DNA of 64,000 bases. Source: Aurelia coerulea. Its lineage: Eukaryota; Cnidaria; Scyphozoa; Semaeostomeae; Ulmaridae. Every line of letters begins with the position of its first letter. Positions within the stretch are counted from its first letter, which is position 1. The notes beneath the pieces were generated by a model that did not search any database, had not been told where the DNA came from, and was given only the letters and a program-made list of their open reading frames with translations. A program made the translations under genes and the position numbers. The stretch covers positions 558,001 to 622,000 of the forward strand of contig CM076958.1 in the NCBI GenBank assembly GCA_039566865.1, read 5' to 3'. Below, piece by piece: positions 1 through 12,520 of this stretch.

Positions 1-265
1 CAGGTTGTGAGAAATTTTTATCAAGACTTAAAATGTAGATGACAAGTCAAATTCTGGGGTAAGAATTCTATTTAAAAGCATTTGAAACATTTTCCATGAT
101 AGTGACTGTGCATTCATTAGACGAACGATAATATAAACTACGGACATTGGCTCTTTAATTTTCACAAAACGAGCAAAGTTTTGCATCAGGTATTTTCCTT
201 TGTTTATGCATATGTGCAGCGTGAATATTCCTTCACACTAGAAACCTTTTGTCGATCCGTCGTGA

Positions 266-282
266 ACCGGATGTGACATCAC
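266..282 (+). promoter_or_regulatory. Candidate ETS/CRE-like promoter element
   Basis: The string ACCGGATGTGACATCAC lies about 100 bases upstream of the small ORF that starts at 383. It resembles a fused ETS (CCGGAA/T) and CRE-like (TGACATCA) site, a common arrangement in promoters of animal housekeeping genes. The rest of 1-382 shows no gene. This is inference from motif similarity only; no start site can be placed. Confidence 0.3.
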
Positions 283-382
283 ATGGATAATGAAATCGAG
301 ACTAATACAACATGAGCGCCAACATCATGGACAACAACAACATTCGGAGAAGTAACTGTTGTTTGTTTATTGATGGTAAATA

Positions 383-664
383 ATGATGAAAATGAATCAA
401 GAAATAAATAATCAACGAAAGTTACTCACACAGGAAGATTTGATTTATTTACAAGATGTTGACAGAAAGATGAAGGACTGGATCAACGAGAAAAGAATTT
501 TGAAAGAAGCTGTTGAGAAAATGGAGAATGATTTGATGCGCAGGAGCCCAACAGCTTTGAATTCTTGTAAAGTTCTTCATGAGTTAGAAGAACAGCAGAT
601 GGAAGTTGCAGAACAAGTTGAAATCACAAAACTGAAGATTAAACTTCTGAAAGAGGACAAATAA
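383..664 (+). CDS. Small coiled-coil-like protein, 93 aa, unrecognised
   Basis: An intronless ORF of 93 codons that I do not recognise. The translation is highly charged and largely helical in character: residues about 15-60 and 65-93 carry heptad-like spacing of Leu, Ile, Met and Val among Glu and Lys (for example LHELEEQQ and KIKLLKED). It has no signal peptide, membrane segment or cysteine motif. The start is the first of two adjacent Met codons; Met-4 is an equally good start. The TAA stop lies inside an AATAAA hexamer (660-665), so the poly(A) signal overlaps the stop codon. It could be the last exon of a larger gene, but no acceptor is needed to explain it. Calling it a gene rests on composition and the upstream promoter-like motif. 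Confidence 0.45.
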   Translation: MMKMNQEINNQRKLLTQEDLIYLQDVDRKMKDWINEKRILKEAVEKMENDLMRRSPTALNSCKVLHELEEQQMEVAEQVEITKLKIKLLKEDK

Positions 665-2691
665 AGATTGACATGGGAAAGGCCGAGTTTAATAACATGC
701 AAATTGCATGGATGACTGGAAAGACTAGACCAAGTTCAGTCTGATCTTTATGACCTTGATCCCTTATTATGAAGATGAGAGCATAGTTAGTTGACTTATG
801 ATGAGAACCAAAAGGTAGAAAGACAAGATCATACCTTTAAAATTGTGTGAAAAGATTTCAAGGGTGGTGCTGCTGGAAATTTAAATGATCATGAAAACAT
901 TGAAACAATGAAATGACACTGGGGACGATCACGTGCAAATCAAAGAACTGTAAGAAAATCAGTTTTGCATGAATAACTCGATGACTTTATATTATTCTAT
1001 CAAATCTTGCCTGAAAATCTCTTTTGAGACAGAATTCAAGGATTGCCATATTGTATGATGATTACTAGATCAACAAAACTGTATGGTCAACATTCAGAAG
1101 AGTTATATTTCACAATTACTATTTTTTTGCTTCTGCTAGAGCTTTCATATCTAGAGATTAGATGATTTTTTCTAATGACTCCAGGATTATTTGCTGGATA
1201 ATCTCCTGCAAAACTGTAAACTAGCAATTAACAATAGCCAGGGAGTGCTGCCTACTGGGTTTACTCAAAAGATTGTTGTCAAAATGTTTACAGTTGTGGT
1301 CAATAGCAACTTGTGCAGGGAATACCTTCAGGTAAAAGAGCCTGTACGAAAATACAAGGCCATGTAATAGCCATGTACAAGCCTTGTAGTTATGGCCTTG
1401 TAACCTTATTATAGCCTGGAACCATTGAAATAATGCTGTTTTTGTTATGCAAAAATAAGGTATTATCATTATCATGAATGTCCTTTCTATACTGCACATG
1501 TGCTAATTTCTTGGATAAACTACAGTGATATCATTTCATAGCCACAACAAGGCTTGCAAAAGTTGCTGAAAACAGACAGACAGACAAACAAACAAATAGA
1601 GTCTATTGCAACGCAATTGTGGAAGAATATCAAACTGCTTCACGGCAAAAATATTAAATGCTTTCCAGTCCACCATTTCAGAGCTCCAATTAGACTTCTT
1701 ACCTAGTGTCCCTTGTTTCCCTGTGCTCTTTGACTTGTTGATTTCACTTGGTCAACTAACTGAGACAGGTACCTATTGAGGAAGTTTTATCGGAAAGAAA
1801 TTCATATTGGAGGAGGGGGGCTAAACTCAGATGCGCTTGGGAAAGTGGAAAACGCCCTGTTGTGAAGAATTCAATATCAAAACGAGCAGCCTATCACAAC
1901 TAATAGAAGGCTTTCCTGGGAAATTCTGAAAAAAATTGACTCCAAAATCACTCTTTATAAATTATAAATGGACTGTTTTTAGCTGCACGAAATAAAAACG
2001 TGACAGGTTGAGAACTCTAATTACTTCCTTGACTCTAATTACTTCCTTGAGTCACTTCATTTTGATAAACCTTCATTTTCACGTTTTTGCACACTGGCAT
2101 AAACCCTAATTAAGCACATGAAATATTAACAGAAAAATAGGCCGCGCTATCTTTAACTAGTAATCTGAGTAATTCCTGATTAAAGACAAAAAACTAAAGA
2201 ATAAAAAGATCAACATTGTGTTTGGAAAGATCATAGACAAGAAAAATCCTCCGGTTGAAATCTAATATAGTTTCTACGGGTTGAAACTGCGTAAAGAAGA
2301 GCTTTAAATCTGTAAAGTTCTGCACAAACTGGCTTAAAGCTTAAAGCCTAAAGAAACCTTGGTGATAAAGCACTCTGAGTTTACTATTTTTGTTTAAAAG
2401 TAATTGCTATGATCTTTGAGATTATCGTATGATCCAAAAAGACTTCAACCATTCTTTAGGAAATTATTAAAAATACCGGGTGACCCAAAGAACTGCCCGA
2501 GCGAGGTCACACCTTGCGTTCGAAAACCAACGTTACCAAGAATGAATTTATGAAACCTTTTCGGTGGACCTACCCAATGACTTGGGCAAGCCCAGAAAGG
2601 CCTTGCTATCTTTTGAGATGCGGTTTGCTCAATTTAAGCAATGACTACTATTCACAACATTGTTTCAAAAATATATTCATTCTAACATTTT
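665..2691. other. Intergenic, no recognisable gene
   Basis: I see no supported gene here. Short ORFs at 1221-1499 (-) and 2514-2699 (+) have no recognisable motif and ordinary intergenic composition. At 1706-1760 there is a copy of a dispersed motif (ccctgtgctctttgacttg) also found near 14560 and 17385. A short GACA-rich stretch lies near 1575-1600. Confidence 0.4.
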
Positions 2692-3213
2692 TAGCATAGG
2701 TTTCAAATCTTTAAAAAAGGTTGGTGTAAAATTCTATGACCTATTTCTTTTAACTGAACGGCTCCAAAAAAACTTCAGCTATTTGTTTTAATTCTACCAT
2801 TTTTATGAATTCTACCGTTGGGCTTTTTTATATCTTCAATATCTTCAGAATTAGAGTGTTTTTCTTAATTTTTGAAAAAAACTTAAATCTATCGTAATTT
2901 CTAAACTTCTCGACGGAACATAAAATAATTTTCACGAAAAACGTAGTTTATGAATGTCTACAGTACAGTATCAAGCAAAAGTCTGTCACTCTTCTGGTTT
3001 ACGATTTACAAATGTGATGATGTCACATCCTCAAATGAGTTGAAATATAAAATAGGCTGTAATTTCGAAAGAATGGAAGGTTTCTGAAAAGTCAAACGGT
3101 AGAATTGTAGATAAGTAGCTAAAGTATTTTCAAGCCATTCAATTGAAAGAAATAGGCTATAGAATTTTACACCAACCTTTTTACGCCGAGTTAAAGATTT
3201 TGAACCTATGCTA
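2692..3213. mobile_element. Palindromic MITE, family A, full copy
   Basis: The two ends are inverted copies. The left end begins TAGCATAGGTTTCAAA and the right end finishes TTTTGAACCTATGCTA, with further matching arms (left: ggttggtgtaaaattctatg; right: its inverted counterpart near 3155-3180). At about 520 bp with no coding capacity it fits a non-autonomous fold-back or MITE element. A sister copy is at 40903-41427, diverged copies are at 40168-40673 and 51330-51790, and a half copy is at 15436-15660. ORFs within it are spurious. Confidence 0.75.
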
Positions 3214-3529
3214 TCACGTGCTATCAATTCTCTACGTATCGCCATCCTTTTCCAGCCCATGTTTTGGAAGATTGTGTAAAGTTGAATTGCAAATTGGCTT
3301 GGGAACAGATTGTATTGAGAAGGATGAGATACCGGTCTATTTTCAAACAGCAGATTTCCATAGGTAACAAATATATTTCACTCATATTTGCTGTTGTTTT
3401 TCGTCGTGTTGCGGTGTTTCTGCTCACAAATTTATCGATTTCTCAAGCCTGCTTGAAATCTATCTCTATATAAATAATTTTCAATACGTGGACTGCAAAG
3501 AAATTATGATTATTTTATTGCAACTGGGA

Positions 3530-3815
3530 AATGCACCGAATGAGTAAAATAAAAACGCCCGGCATTTGAAATAAATCTTCTCTCTAAATATCGAGGCAGT
3601 GATATTGAAAAGTGCCTTGTTTCACAGCCGATATGTTCAATTAGATTTAGTAATTCACATCTTTCTATGGTAATTTACTCGGCTCTTATTGGTCATTCTT
3701 TCCCGTGGATATGGGAGATTTTCTGCAGCAAGCCTATTTAAAAAAACTACACAAACGAGTGAAAATGACGAGCAACATTTCACCGGTTTTCCTTCCTAAC
3801 AACAATGACACTTAC
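3530..3815. repeat. Dispersed repeat, copy 1
   Basis: This segment shares a long colinear similarity with 54020-54250: a GAGTcAaTAAAAA-like start, then CCCGGC, GTGTCCAATTAG-like text, GATATGGGAGATTTTCTGCAG and AAAATGACGAGCAA. It is non-coding and probably a diverged transposon. The flanks at 3214-3530 and 3816-4257 show nothing recognisable. Confidence 0.55.
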
Positions 3816-4257
3816 ATGTATTAGCATATATTTTGTCCTCTTGGGAGAATGGAATGCCCTAGAATAAGTTATTAGAGGATAGCACGTGCTGCTGTCAGGA
3901 AGAAAGAATAGGGAAATTTGTTCGTGATTTTAGGAAGTTTTCGAAGCGACTTTCTCGAGTGAATCCCTCGTAAAATCTGAACGGAGTGACCGATTTCAGC
4001 CAGGAAAACTTCTAAAAATAATTCAACATGTTGGCTACTCAATCAGATACTGCAAGACATTCTAGCTTTGATATTTAGGGAGATATTTAGGGAGAAGTAG
4101 CCTTTCAAACGGCGTGCATCTATTCTAAATCTTTTGAATCACCCAGTAAGATTCAAAATTTCCTTGGAATCCAATTTTTCAGACAGTAATCATGCTTAAA
4201 GTGATAATGCATCCTCTCAAAAGATAGGCAAGTATTTCAGCTACAAGATGATACATA

Positions 4258-4636
4258 CAGGGTGTCTCAAAAAAATTGTTCGACGTTCGATTAAATATAA
4301 AAACATAACGAAATAATGAATGGAATCCCTGTTAACATAACATATTGCTGAGATCCTAAATTAATTTTAGACACCAGAAACTAGCAAATCGACTAATCGA
4401 TTTTAGGACGTCTTTTTGGAAAACAAGTCAGTTGGGGGCGTCTGGTTTCAGCTTTTGCACAAATTTGAGCTTCAAAAGCTTGTAACTCAATGAATTCTTA
4501 GCGGAATCACAAAATTTTGGCGTCTAAAATTAATTCAAAATCTTAGGAACAGGGTTACTTAAGCAGGAGCCTGTACATTTTATTGTTATTTTTTAACATT
4601 TAATCAAACGTCGAACAATTTTCCTGGGACACCCTG
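4258..4636. mobile_element. Tc1/mariner-type MITE (CAGGGTGTC TIRs)
   Basis: The ends are inverted: CAGGGTGTCTCAAAAAAATT on the left and aattttCCTGGGACACCCTG on the right. The next roughly 25 bases (GTTCGACGTTCGATTAAAT and its complement) also match. Both ends are flanked by TA, the target duplication expected for Tc1/mariner-type elements. It is about 380 bp with no coding region. Confidence 0.8.
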
Positions 4637-4726
4637 TAGTGTGTGTCAATAACTTCTGACTTTAGAAGGTTAGACGTAATTGTAATTCAGCTCGAGAAGG
4701 TTTTCTTTTTGGGATCACCCAGTGTT

Positions 4727-5236
4727 TCAGCCATTTGAAATATCAGTCAATTCAGCTTCAAGTTCCTTTTCATTATCAGCAACCATAATATCACACAAAA
4801 TTGTTGATATTTCATCGAAAGAAATCGCTGTTTTTGGTTCTTTCCTTTCAGAAATAAATTCATCCCAGATATGTTTCAAATTCTTTCCATGGACTGCACA
4901 AAACAGAAAATATCCTCTATCTTCTGGTATACACCCACTCTGTTTGTAATCAAGAAATTCGAATTCCCATTTGAAATCTCGAAGTAAGAAATTCCTTCGA
5001 TCTAAATCTTGCAGAATATCTATCAAATCATCTTTGCTGCAAAATTCTTGATCTGTTATTTGTCGAGTTGCCGCTTCAACTTGTCGCAATGTTATCTCAT
5101 TTTCTGGTTGTATTGCATCGTAAATTTTTATCACTTCAATCGGCATCAGAATTTCATCATAACAAATTCCAAATCTTCTGATAGCCTCTTCTATTAATTG
5201 TTCTTTCGACAGAAATCTGATACTTTCTGTTGCCAT
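4727..5236 (-). CDS. Intronless protein with degenerate EF-hand-like loop, 169 aa
   Basis: A single-exon minus-strand gene starting at the Met codon at 5234-5236 in good context (AAAAAATGGCA). The product is acidic and helical with no signal peptide or membrane span. Around residues 95-107 it contains DYKQSGCIPEDR, which has the spacing of an EF-hand loop (D-x-K-x-S-G-x-I) but Arg where the loop normally ends in Glu. A pair of degenerate, probably non-calcium-binding EF-hands is therefore a reasonable reading. The C-terminal third (about 115-169) is a second helix-loop-helix-like stretch. I cannot name a family. It is flanked downstream by a MITE and upstream by degenerate repeats. It could be a retrocopy of a spliced gene, but the frame is intact. 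Confidence 0.6.
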   Translation of the reverse strand: MATESIRFLSKEQLIEEAIRRFGICYDEILMPIEVIKIYDAIQPENEITLRQVEAATRQITDQEFCSKDDLIDILQDLDRRNFLLRDFKWEFEFLDYKQSGCIPEDRGYFLFCAVHGKNLKHIWDEFISERKEPKTAISFDEISTILCDIMVADNEKELEAELTDISNG

Positions 5237-6830
5237 TTTTTCGATTAGCTATACCAATGTGCTTTGCTTTCGTTGCGGGGCAGATACACCTTACTCTGAA
5301 CTGAAAATGCTTGAATTGATTGCTTGAATATGGAATCTCTGTTTTGCTCAGATGCTCATCGAACTTGGGGTTGCTGAAATTGTTCGAATTAAATTCTTGA
5401 CATAAACTGTTGGAATAATTTCCTTGAATATCAACTTCTCTGTCTTGTTAAAATGTTGATCCAAATTCAAGTTGTTGAAAATTGTCAGATCGAAATTCTG
5501 CACATAAATTACTTGAAGACCAACCTTTCTATCTTATCATGGTCGTCAGATTTCTCGTTGCAGGAAATTATCTGCCTTTTACTTGCTCTGTTATAAATCT
5601 CATCAAATTTCTCGTTGATGAAATCGTTCCAATCAAATTTTGTACTCACAGTTCTCGTATGCGTTGCTTGAATAAAACTCTATATCTTCCTGAAATGGTT
5701 GTCAAATTATTGGTTGCAGAAAATTCTCTGTCTCAACTTGCACCATAAGAAACCTCAGTATCTTGCTAGAATTGTTGAAATTGTCCAAATCAAATTTGGT
5801 ACTTAAATTGCACGTATGCGTTGCTTAAATAACCAACTCCCAGTATTGCTAAAATGCTCATCGATTCCCTGGTGAACATCTGCAAGTCTTTCCGCAAAAT
5901 AACCAATTAATTCCTCCTTCTCCAGCAAACACAATTTCGTTTGCTTATCGATAGATAATAAGTTATATCATATTACTGCTATTATTTGGATTTCAACTTG
6001 CAAGACATTTAAGCACAAGCAAACATTGAAATTTTACATTTCCCCTTTAACTCTTCAATTTCGTTTTAATAACTATGAATAATTGATAGGTACGTCTAAA
6101 TAATAAAAAACGTTTGTCTTCTTCTCCGATTAAGATTTTCTGTGGGATATTTCTCTTACATATCTTCCAATATAATGCCACAGCTAACGGATTACACACC
6201 ACGGGGGTGCAAAGAGAGCTAATCAATGCTTCAAATACAGTCAGACGCAGTTACATCAAGCTGAAAAAGGCTTCACAAAACACCCGTTACTGTATTTAAT
6301 GCTCGAAAAATTAGTGGGAAAAGCGGCGTTCTTTTGTTCCAATGATTAACCTAATTATGGCTAAGTATTATTTGATATACTTTTCTCAGACTATGCAGAG
6401 GTTTGAAATTGTCTTTAATTAAGAGAAATAATAATAAATGAGAGTAATAAAAACAAATAAATTAAAAAATAACTGTATCTCTTATAAGCAGAGAATCTCA
6501 AGTCAATTTACCACCAGCTAAACAACGAGTCAATTGTCTATGGTACTAAAATTCAGGCTTTTGCAATTTGAATCCCTCCACCTGCATTTTAGGTGATAAA
6601 GTGCAAAATTAAGCCGATTTCCAACAACATTACCTGCAATTGAGTTGCGAAATATTGTTTTCAATTCATGCTGAGACCACCAGCTAATTCGTCTAAAATT
6701 CCAACTTCAATTCCAGACCGAGGCATGGACATAATTTTGTCAAAGCCTTTTCGACACATTGATAAAATCCTACCAAATTATGCGAATCGGTTGGGTGGCT
6801 CTTGGGGTGCGGTTTTGCAGGCGGGTGGTA
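5237..6830. other. Intergenic with degenerate tandem repeat at 5315-5880
   Basis: A motif of the form ttgCTTGAATA..aactcTcT.TctTg...AaATGcTcaTC recurs with decay at about 5320, 5421, 5508, 5665 and 5820, spaced about 90-155 bases. It is AT-rich and broken by stops in all frames, so it is either an old minisatellite or the relic of a repeat-coding exon upstream of the EF-hand-like gene. I see nothing recognisable from 5900 to 6830. Confidence 0.4.
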
Positions 6831-9800
6831 CATCTTCCTGATTCACCCGGTAGTTTTTACTTCTTTCTATGTTAACTGTCACGGGGTTGTCATAGTTTAT
6901 TGCTCCCCGTGGCATTATCGTTCTTGTAGTGTTTCGTAGAGTAATTAGTAGGTAGCGTAGTAAGTAGCTTGTCTTGTAAAATTTAATGAGATATAATTGC
7001 TCCCCGTGGCATTATCGTTCTTGTAGTGTTTCGTAGAGTAATTAGTAGGTAGTGTAGAAAGTAGCTTGTGTTGTAAGATTTAAATGAGATATATGAAAAC
7101 AACTTCTTTCTATGTTAACTGTCACGGGGTTGTCATAGGATATTGCTCCCCGTGGCATTATCGTTCTTGTAGTGTTTCGTAGAGTAATTAGTAGGTAGTG
7201 TAGAAAGTAGCTTGTGTTGTAAGATTTAAATGAGATATATGAAAACAACTTCTTTCTATGTTAACTGTCACGGGGTTGTCATAATTTATTGCTCCCCGTG
7301 GCATTATCGTTCTTGTAGTGTTTCGTAGAGTAATTAGTAGGTAGCGTAGTAAGTAGCTTGTGTTGTAAGATTTAAATGAGATATATGAAAACAACTTCTT
7401 TCTATGTTAACTGTCACGGGGTTGTCATAGGTTATTGCTCCCCGTGGCATTATCGTTCTTGTAGTGTTTCGTAGAGTAATTAGTAGGTAGCGTAGTAAGT
7501 AGCTTGTGTTGTAAGATTTAAATGAGATATATGAAAACAACTTCTTTCTATGTTAAACTGTCACGGGGTTGTCATAGGTTATTGCTCCCCGTGGCATTAT
7601 CGTTCTTGTAGTGTTTCGTAGAGTAATTAGTAGGTAGCGTAGTAAGTAGCTTGTGTTGTAAGATTTAAATGAGATATATGAAAACAACTTCTTTCTATGT
7701 TAAACTGTCACGGGGTTGTCATAGGTTATTGCTCCCCGTGGCATTATCGTTCTTGTAGTGTTTCGTAGAGTAATTAGTAGGTAGCGTAGTAAGTAGCTTG
7801 TGTTGTAAGATTTAAATGAGATATATGAAAACAACTTCTTTCTATGTTAAACTGTCACGGGGTTGTCATAGGTTATTGCTCCCCGTGGCATTATCGTTCT
7901 TGTAGTGTTTCGTAGAGTAATTAGTAGGTAGCGTAGTAAGTAGCTTGTGTTGTAAGATTTAAATGAGATATATGAAAACAACTTCTTTCTATGCTAAACT
8001 GTCACGGGGTTGTCATAGGTTATTGCTCCCCGTGGCATTATCGTTCTTGTAGTGTTTCGTAGAGTAATTAGTAGGTAGCGTAGTAAGTAGCTTGTGTTGT
8101 AAGATTTAAATGAGATATATGAAAACAACTTCTTTCTATGTTAAACTGTCACGGGGTTGTCATAGGTTATTGCTCCCCGTGGCATTATCGTTCTTGTAGT
8201 GTTTCGTAGAGTAATTAGTAGGTAGCGTAGTAAGTAGCTTGTGTTGTAAGATTTAAATGAGATATATGAAAACAACTTCTTTCTATGTTAAACTGTCACG
8301 GGGTTGTCATAGTTTATTGCTCCCCGTGGCATTATCGTTCTTGTAGTATTTCGTAGAGTAATTATTACGTAGCGTAGGAAGTAGCTTGTGTTGTAAGATT
8401 TAAATGAGATATATGAAAACAACTTCTTTCTATGTTAAACTGTCACGGGGTTGTCATAGTTTATTGCTCCCCGTGGCATTATCGTTCTTGTAGTATTTCG
8501 TAGAGTAATTATTACGTAGCGTAGGAAGTAGCTTGTGTTGTAAGATTTAAATGAGATATATGAAAACAATTTCTTTCTATGTTAAACTGTCACGGGGTTG
8601 TCATAGGTTATTGCTCCCCGTGGCATTATCGTTCTTGTAGTGTTTCGTAGAGTAATTAGTAGGTAGCGTAGTAAGTAGCTTGTGTTGTAAGATTTAAATG
8701 AGATATATGAAAACAACTTCTTTCTATGTTAAACTGTCACGGGGTTGTCATAGGTTATTGCTCCCCGTGGCATTATCGTTCTTGTAGTGTTTCGTAGAGT
8801 AATTAATAGGTAGCGTAGTAAGTAGCTTGTGTTGTAAGATTTAAATGAGATATATGAAAACAACTTCTTTCTATGTTAACTGCCACGGGGTTGTCATAGT
8901 CTATTGCTCCCCGTGGCATTATCATCATGTTTCGTAGAGTAATTAGTAGGCAGCATAGTACGTAGCTTATCTAGTAAAATTTTACATCTTTCGTGATTCA
9001 CCCCACAGTTTTTACTTCTTTCTATGTTAACTGCCACGGGGTTGTCATAGTCTATTGCTCCCCGTGGCATTATCATCATGTTTCGTAGAGTAATTAGTAG
9101 GCAGCGTAGTACGTAGCTTATCTAGTAAAGATTTAAATGAGATATATGAAAACAACTTCTTTCTATGTTAACTGTCACGGGGTTGTCATAGTTTATTGCT
9201 CCCCGTGGCATTATCGTTCTTGTAGTGTTTCGTAGAGTAATTATTACGTAGCGTAGGAAGTAGCTTGTGTTGTAAGATTTAAATGAGATATATGAAAACA
9301 ACTTCTTTCTATGTTAAACTGTCACGGGGTTGTCATAGTTTATTGCTCCCCGTGGCATTATCGTTCTTGTAGTATTTCGTAGAGTAATTATTACGTAGCG
9401 TAGGTAAGTAGCTTGTGTTGTAAGATTTAAATGAGATATATGAAAACAATTTCTTTCTATGTTAAACTGTCACGGGGTTGTCATAGGTTATTGCTCCCCG
9501 TGGCATTATCGTTCTTGTAGTGTTTCGTAGAGTAATTAGTAGGTAGCGTAGTAAGTAGCTTGTGTTGTAAGATTTAAATGAGATATATGAAAACAATTTC
9601 TTTCTATGTTAAACTGTCACGGGGTTGTCATAGGTTATTGCTCCCCGTGGCATTATCGTTCTTGTAGTGTTTCGTAGAGTAATTAGTAGGTAGCGTAGTA
9701 AGTAGCTTGTGTTGTAAGATTTAAATGAGATATATGAAAACAACTTCTTTCTATGTTAAACTGCCACGGGGTTGTCATAGGTCTATTGCTCCCCATGGCA

Positions 9801-11703
9801 TTATCGTTCTTGTAGTGTTTCGTAGAGTAATTAGTAGGCAGCGTAGTAAGTAGCTTATCTAGTAAGATTTTACATGAGATTTCCTGATTCACCCCACAAC
9901 TTCTTTCTATGTTAAACTGCCACGGGGTTGTCATAGGTCTATTGCTCCCCATGGCATTATCGTTCTTGTAGTGTTTCGTAGAGTAATTAGTAGGCAGCGT
10001 AGAAAGTAGCTTATCTAGTAAAATTTAAATGACACCTTTCCTGATTCACCCCACAACTTCTTTCTATGTTAACTGCCACGGGGTTGTCATAGTCTATTGC
10101 TCCCCATGGCATTATCATCATGTTTCGTAGAGTAATTAGTAGGCAGCGTAGTACGTAGCTTATCTAGTAAAATTTTACATCTTTCCTGATTCACCCCACA
10201 GTTTTTACTTCTTTCTATGTTAACTGCCACGGGGTTGTCATAGTCTATTGCTCCCCGTGGCATTATCATCATGTTTCGTAGAGTAATTAGTAGGCAGCGT
10301 AGTACGTAGCTTATCTAGTAAAATTTTACATCTTTCCTGATTCACCCCAAGTTTTTACTTCTTTCTATGTTAAACTGCCACGGGGTTGTCATAGGTCTAT
10401 TGCTCCCCGTGGCATTATCGTTCTTGTAGTGTTTCGTAGAGTAATTAGTAGGCAGCATAGTAACGTAGCTTATCTAGTAAAATTTTACATGAGATTTCCT
10501 GATTCACCCCATAGTTTTTACTTCTTTCTATGTTAAACTGCCACGGGGTTGTCATAGGTCTATTGCTCCCCGTGGCATTATCGTTCTTGTAGTGTTTCGT
10601 AGAGTAATTAGTAGGCAGTGTAGTACGTAGCTTGTGTAGTAAAATTTTACATGAGATTTCCTGATTCACCCCAAGTTTTTACTTCTTTCTATGTTAACTG
10701 CCACGGGGTTGTCATAGGTCTATTGCTCCCCGTGGCATTATCGTTCTTGTAGTGTTTCGTAGAGTAATTAGTAGGCAGCGTAGTACGTAGCTTGTGTAGT
10801 AAAATTTTAAATGAGATTTCCTGATTCACCCCACAACTTCTTTCTATGTTAAACTGCCACGGGGTTGTCATAGGTTATTGCTCCCCGTGGCATTATCGTT
10901 CTTGTAGTGTTTCGTAGAGTAATTAGTAGGTAGCGTAGTAAGTAGCTTGTGTTGTAAGATTTAAATGAGATATATGAAAACAACTTCTTTCTATGTTAAC
11001 TGTCACGGGGTTGTCATAGGTTATTGCTCCCCGTGGCATTATCGTTCTTGTAGTGTTTCGTAGAGTAATTAGTAGGTAGTGTAGAAAGTAGCTTGTGTTG
11101 TAAGATTTAAATGAGATATATGAAAACAACTTCTTTCTATGTTAACTGTCACGGGGTTGTCATAGGTTATTGCTCCCCGTGGCATTATCGTTCTTGTAGT
11201 GTTTCGTAGAGTAATTAGTAGGTAGCGTAGTAAGTAGCTTGTGTTGTAAGATTTAAATGAGATACATGAAAACAACTTCTTTCTATGTTAAACTGTCACG
11301 GGGTTGTCATAGGTTATTGCTCCCCGTGGCATTATCGTTCTTGTAGTGTTTCGTAGAGTAATTAGTAGGTAGCGTAGTAAGTAGCTTGTGTTGTAAGATT
11401 TAAATGAGATATATGAAAACAACTTCTTTCTATGTTAAACTGTCACGGGGTTGTCATAGTTTATTGCTCCCCGTGGCATTATCGTTCTTGTAGTGTTTCG
11501 TAGGGTAATTATTAGGTAGCGTAGTAAGTAGCTTGTGTTGTAAGATTTAAATGAGATATATGACTTCTTTCTATGTTAACTGTCACGGGGTTGTCATAGT
11601 TTATTGCTCCCCGTGGCATTATCGTTCTTGCAGTGTTTCGTAGGGTAATTATTAGGTAGCGTAGTAAGTAGCTTGTCTTGTAAAATTGTAATGAGATATA
11701 AAA
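6831..11703. repeat. 146-147 bp satellite array, about 33 copies
   Basis: A direct tandem array with a unit of 146-147 bp; landmark CACGGGGTTGTCATAG recurs at that interval throughout. Each unit contains a short inverted repeat, CACGGGG and CCCCGTG separated by about 20 bases, followed by GGCATTATCGTTCTTG. Two subfamilies are visible. Type 1 units end in GATTTAAATGAGATATATG. Type 2 units end in TTCCTGATTCACCCCAC. Type 2 occupies the left edge and a central block (about 8890-10850), and type 1 lies on both sides. ORFs of about 61-89 codons in the array are repeats of the same open frame and not genes. The array lies in the interval between the EF-hand-like gene and the 3' end of TAF5. Confidence 0.97.
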
Positions 11704-12520
11704 AACCAGCTGATCTACGTGACTAGATAGTTTGCATTTTGAAGCTGTTATTCTTCTAACGAAATTTATGCGAAATGCGTCTTAAGAAAGCGAATTTTCG
11801 CCACGCGAAGAACCAATCAAATCAGTCGCCTTGTTATCACGTGATTGATTTAAAAGAAAAACCTGTGTGCCGCAACGTGAGAGAGCCAAAAAAACAAAGG
11901 CCTGCGTTTATTGTTTCTTTGTCCCATTCATCGAGTTGTGTTGCAACCGTAAATCTATTTAATTTTGGAAAGAATAGTAAGCTTAGGAAGTTCTCATTTA
12001 ATCACGGCCCATTAAGCATTTGAAATCATCCCGAAATGGAATTCTATTTCAAAATTCTTTATCGTTCTTATCATTCCAGGAAACGAAGCTACGGATTTTA
12101 AAAACTGTTCTGCTTTCTCCAGAAGATTTTGAGAACCGTTGACCACACAAGGAGGCAGTGATGTAGCTACGAAGCGTGTTGTTTGTTAATAACGATGTTG
12201 TGAACAGAACGGCCATGAACAATGAAAAGGACACCGAACAATGAACAGTACAAAGAACAAAGAAAGTTAAACCGTTTGTTCTATTCGAAAGATACTCTTT
12301 CGTTATTATCGAATCGACAACCTAAACTAAATAGGCTGGTCCAGTCTCTATATTTCAAAGCAAATGGGCATGCATCTGCATCGGACATTGTTCGCTTTCT
12401 TTTGTTTCATTTATCACCTAACAAACAAAGGAAACTAAGGAGTAACTAAGGAAATTTAACAAACAAAAGATTGTCTAGCAAACCTCGTGTTGTTTCATTC
12501 ATACATACTCTTAGCCTTGT
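11704..12520. other. Spacer between satellite and TAF5 3' end
   Basis: No supported gene. It contains a CACGTGAT E-box near 11838, a CCAATCA near 11811, and ORFs at 11775-12023 and 12222-12449 that lack recognisable motifs. The TAF5 3' UTR must begin at 12520 and run left. An AATAAA on the minus strand (tttatt near 11907) is one possible poly(A) signal, but I cannot choose between candidates. Confidence 0.35.

Noticed and set aside
7042..11275. Repeated 61-89 codon ORFs on the minus strand with FSYISFKSYNTSY-like text
   Set aside because: They are the same frame of the 146-bp satellite read over and over. Units of 147 bp break the frame, and there is no start context or unique sequence.
6831..11703. 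CRISPR-like array
   Set aside because: Regular spacing is present, but the whole unit including the would-be spacers is conserved, the genome is eukaryotic and there are no cas genes.
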